Below, piece by piece: positions 62,794 through 64,000 of a DNA stretch of 64,000 nt; position 1 is the stretch's first letter, and each line of letters opens with the position of its first letter. Both the position numbers and the translations under genes were made by a program. Source of the DNA: Phytopseudomonas punonensis (lineage in GTDB: Bacteria; Pseudomonadota; Gammaproteobacteria; Pseudomonadales; Pseudomonadaceae); NCBI RefSeq assembly GCF_900142655.1, contig NZ_FRBQ01000006.1, positions 79,271-143,270 on the forward strand, read 5' to 3'. The notes under the pieces were generated by a model. It was not told the DNA's origin, searched no databases, and saw only the letters and a list, made by a program, of their open reading frames with translations.

Positions 62794-64000
62794 ATGATGT
62801 CGGACGCCCAGGCCGAAAACACCCAACAGGACATTCTCGACAAGGCCGTTGCCGAAGGCGGCGCCTACGAGGTGCTGCACAAGCGTCTGCAGGAGCAGGG
62901 TTTGCGCCTGCGGCGCAGCACCGAAGCGCTCAACGAGCAGCGCTTGCAGGAGTTCGGCAGCAGCCAGATGGAAGTCATTGGCCGGGTGCGCATCCGTACC
63001 GAGAACAACTGCATCGCCCGCGACATCGTGCAGGTCGGTGACTGGTTGCTGTTTGGCTACAACGTGTTCCTGGGCCTGAAGAAGGAAACCGCGGTCGCCG
63101 ACGTGTTCTCGCTCTATCGCCTGGTCGAAGGCAGTGAGGGCTTTGAGGCCGAGTCGATCGCCCTGGATGGCACCTTCCTGAGCCAGAGCGGCTTCGTCAA
63201 CGACTTCAACGAGCTGTACACCTACTACAAGAACACCCGCCTGCTGCAGCTGGCGATCCGCGACGGCAAGCTGCTGGCCAGCTTCCAGATCGGCGAACGG
63301 ATCACCGACATCCGCGTGTTCCGCTGGTCGCTGTCGCTCGACGGCAAACAGGTGCACTACATCGACAACCGTGGCGAGCGCGATATCGCGCTGCCCGCAC
63401 CCTTCGATTTCGAGTGGCAGAAAACCACCCGCGAGATGACGGTCAATGGCCGCCATCCGCACCTGAACATCCTCGACACGGTGTTCGTCGAGACGGTTGG
63501 CGGCGACCTGACCATCAAGGTCGAGAACAACACCGAAAGCGGCCAGGGCATCTACCGCGAAGAGGTGATGGACAAGACCCAGTCGCTGGACGATGCGCAG
63601 ATCGAATATGCCGCCCTGGGCAGCCTGATCCTGCTCAAGGTGCTGCCGTACCGTGAAGAGCAATGGCGCTACCTGGTGTTCAACCGCCTGACCCGCAAGG
63701 TCGAGCGCATCGATGCCATCGGCCTGGCCTGTGTACAGTTGCCCGAAGACCACGGCATCATCTTCCCCGGCGGTTACTACCTGCAGAACGGCGAGCACAA
63801 GACCTTCGAGCAATCGATGGCCGGCATGCGCTTCAAGCGCTCGGTGCGGTCGCCCAACGGCGAGGACGTGCAGTACATCTTCTACCACCCGGGCGAAGGC
63901 CGGGCGGTGCTGCTGACCTATAACATGGTCACCCGCCAGCTGCAGAACCCGATCTTCGGCCACGGCTATGCGCGCCTCGAAGACGGCCGCATGGTGATCT
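62794..64000 (+). CDS. large 'DNA repair ATPase'-type protein, N-terminal part
   Basis: The frame is open from ATG 62794 (or 62797, MSDAQAENTQQ) past base 64000, giving 402 codons and no stop. The N-terminus (LHKRLQEQGLRLRRSTEALNEQRLQEFG...RIRTENNCIARDIVQVGDWLLFGYNVFLGLKKE...DVFSLYRL) is the signature of very large proteins (over 1500 residues) annotated as DNA repair ATPases, with the ATPase further downstream, outside this window. AGGAAG precedes the start. It is last seen of the PspA-flotillin-TerB group and its biochemistry is unknown. Confidence 0.75.
   Translation, partial: MMSDAQAENTQQDILDKAVAEGGAYEVLHKRLQEQGLRLRRSTEALNEQRLQEFGSSQMEVIGRVRIRTENNCIARDIVQVGDWLLFGYNVFLGLKKETAVADVFSLYRLVEGSEGFEAESIALDGTFLSQSGFVNDFNELYTYYKNTRLLQLAIRDGKLLASFQIGERITDIRVFRWSLSLDGKQVHYIDNRGERDIALPAPFDFEWQKTTREMTVNGRHPHLNILDTVFVETVGGDLTIKVENNTESGQGIYREEVMDKTQSLDDAQIEYAALGSLILLKVLPYREEQWRYLVFNRLTRKVERIDAIGLACVQLPEDHGIIFPGGYYLQNGEHKTFEQSMAGMRFKRSVRSPNGEDVQYIFYHPGEGRAVLLTYNMVTRQLQNPIFGHGYARLEDGRMVI

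Overview
The window looks like a chromosomal segment of a Pseudomonas sensu lato genome (high GC, strong G/C third-position bias). The evidence is an OprD-family porin, the gene orders ffh-rpsP-rimM-trmD-rplS and xerD-dsbC-hom-thrC, a gcvH-gcvP-gcvT cluster, REP-like palindromes of the 'GTAGGAGTGGCTTTAGCC' and 'TGTGGGAGCGGGC' types, and YebG under a LexA-like box. The species cannot be fixed by eye. I see no rRNA, tRNA, CRISPR array, prophage or intact insertion sequence. Most of the window is core genome with metabolic islands.

Bases 1-6241 form a hexarate (galactarate/glucarate) catabolic locus. It holds the 3' part of a 5-dehydro-4-deoxyglucarate dehydratase gene, a LacI-type regulator, an MFS sugar-acid transporter, galactarate dehydratase and a 2-hydroxyacid dehydrogenase. 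Two identical perfect 14-bp palindromes lie between regulator and transporter, with a third, different palindrome exactly midway. Bases 6599-11807 hold a divergent locus: SDR dehydrogenase and GntR/FCD regulator on the minus strand; periplasmic binding protein, APH-fold kinase and class III PLP enzyme on the plus strand. The last two resemble the hydroxylysine (or ethanolamine) kinase and phospho-lyase pair. After kptA and a Sel1 lipoprotein comes a short Puu-type gamma-glutamylation cluster (oxidase, XRE-cupin regulator, glutamine-synthetase-like ligase, 13150-16372).

Bases 16574-25189 hold a YIP1 membrane protein, a thioredoxin-fold membrane protein, the complete cyoABCDE quinol oxidase/heme O synthase operon and a SAM methyltransferase. 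Bases 25332-34208 hold OprD, a CHMI-type isomerase, the glycine cleavage genes, SirB1, YebG and PsiE. Bases 34215-49970 are housekeeping and signalling genes: SNF2 helicase with SWIM finger, diguanylate cyclase, SDR, YaaA, PIN-PhoH ATPase, moaCDE, purT, CorC-like protein, CcsA/YpjD-like protein and ffh. Bases 50115-56872 carry the rpsP and xerD-hom-thrC groups, followed by EndA.

The most interesting block is 58014 to the window end: a DUF2170 (YjfI) protein with an apparent ribbon-helix-helix-like N-terminus, a PspA/IM30 protein, a YqiJ-like OB-fold membrane protein, a large flotillin (YqiK-like), a tiny TerB-like acidic protein and the start of a very large 'DNA repair ATPase'-type protein. 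It looks like one membrane-stress assembly. Tandem 11-bp repeats 22 bp apart precede it, and the first gene has a strong internal Shine-Dalgarno that could yield a second product. Three palindromic, MITE-like elements (6241-6484, 16372-16512, 60083-60281) share core sequence, have different terminal arms, and all begin on the last base of a TGA stop codon.
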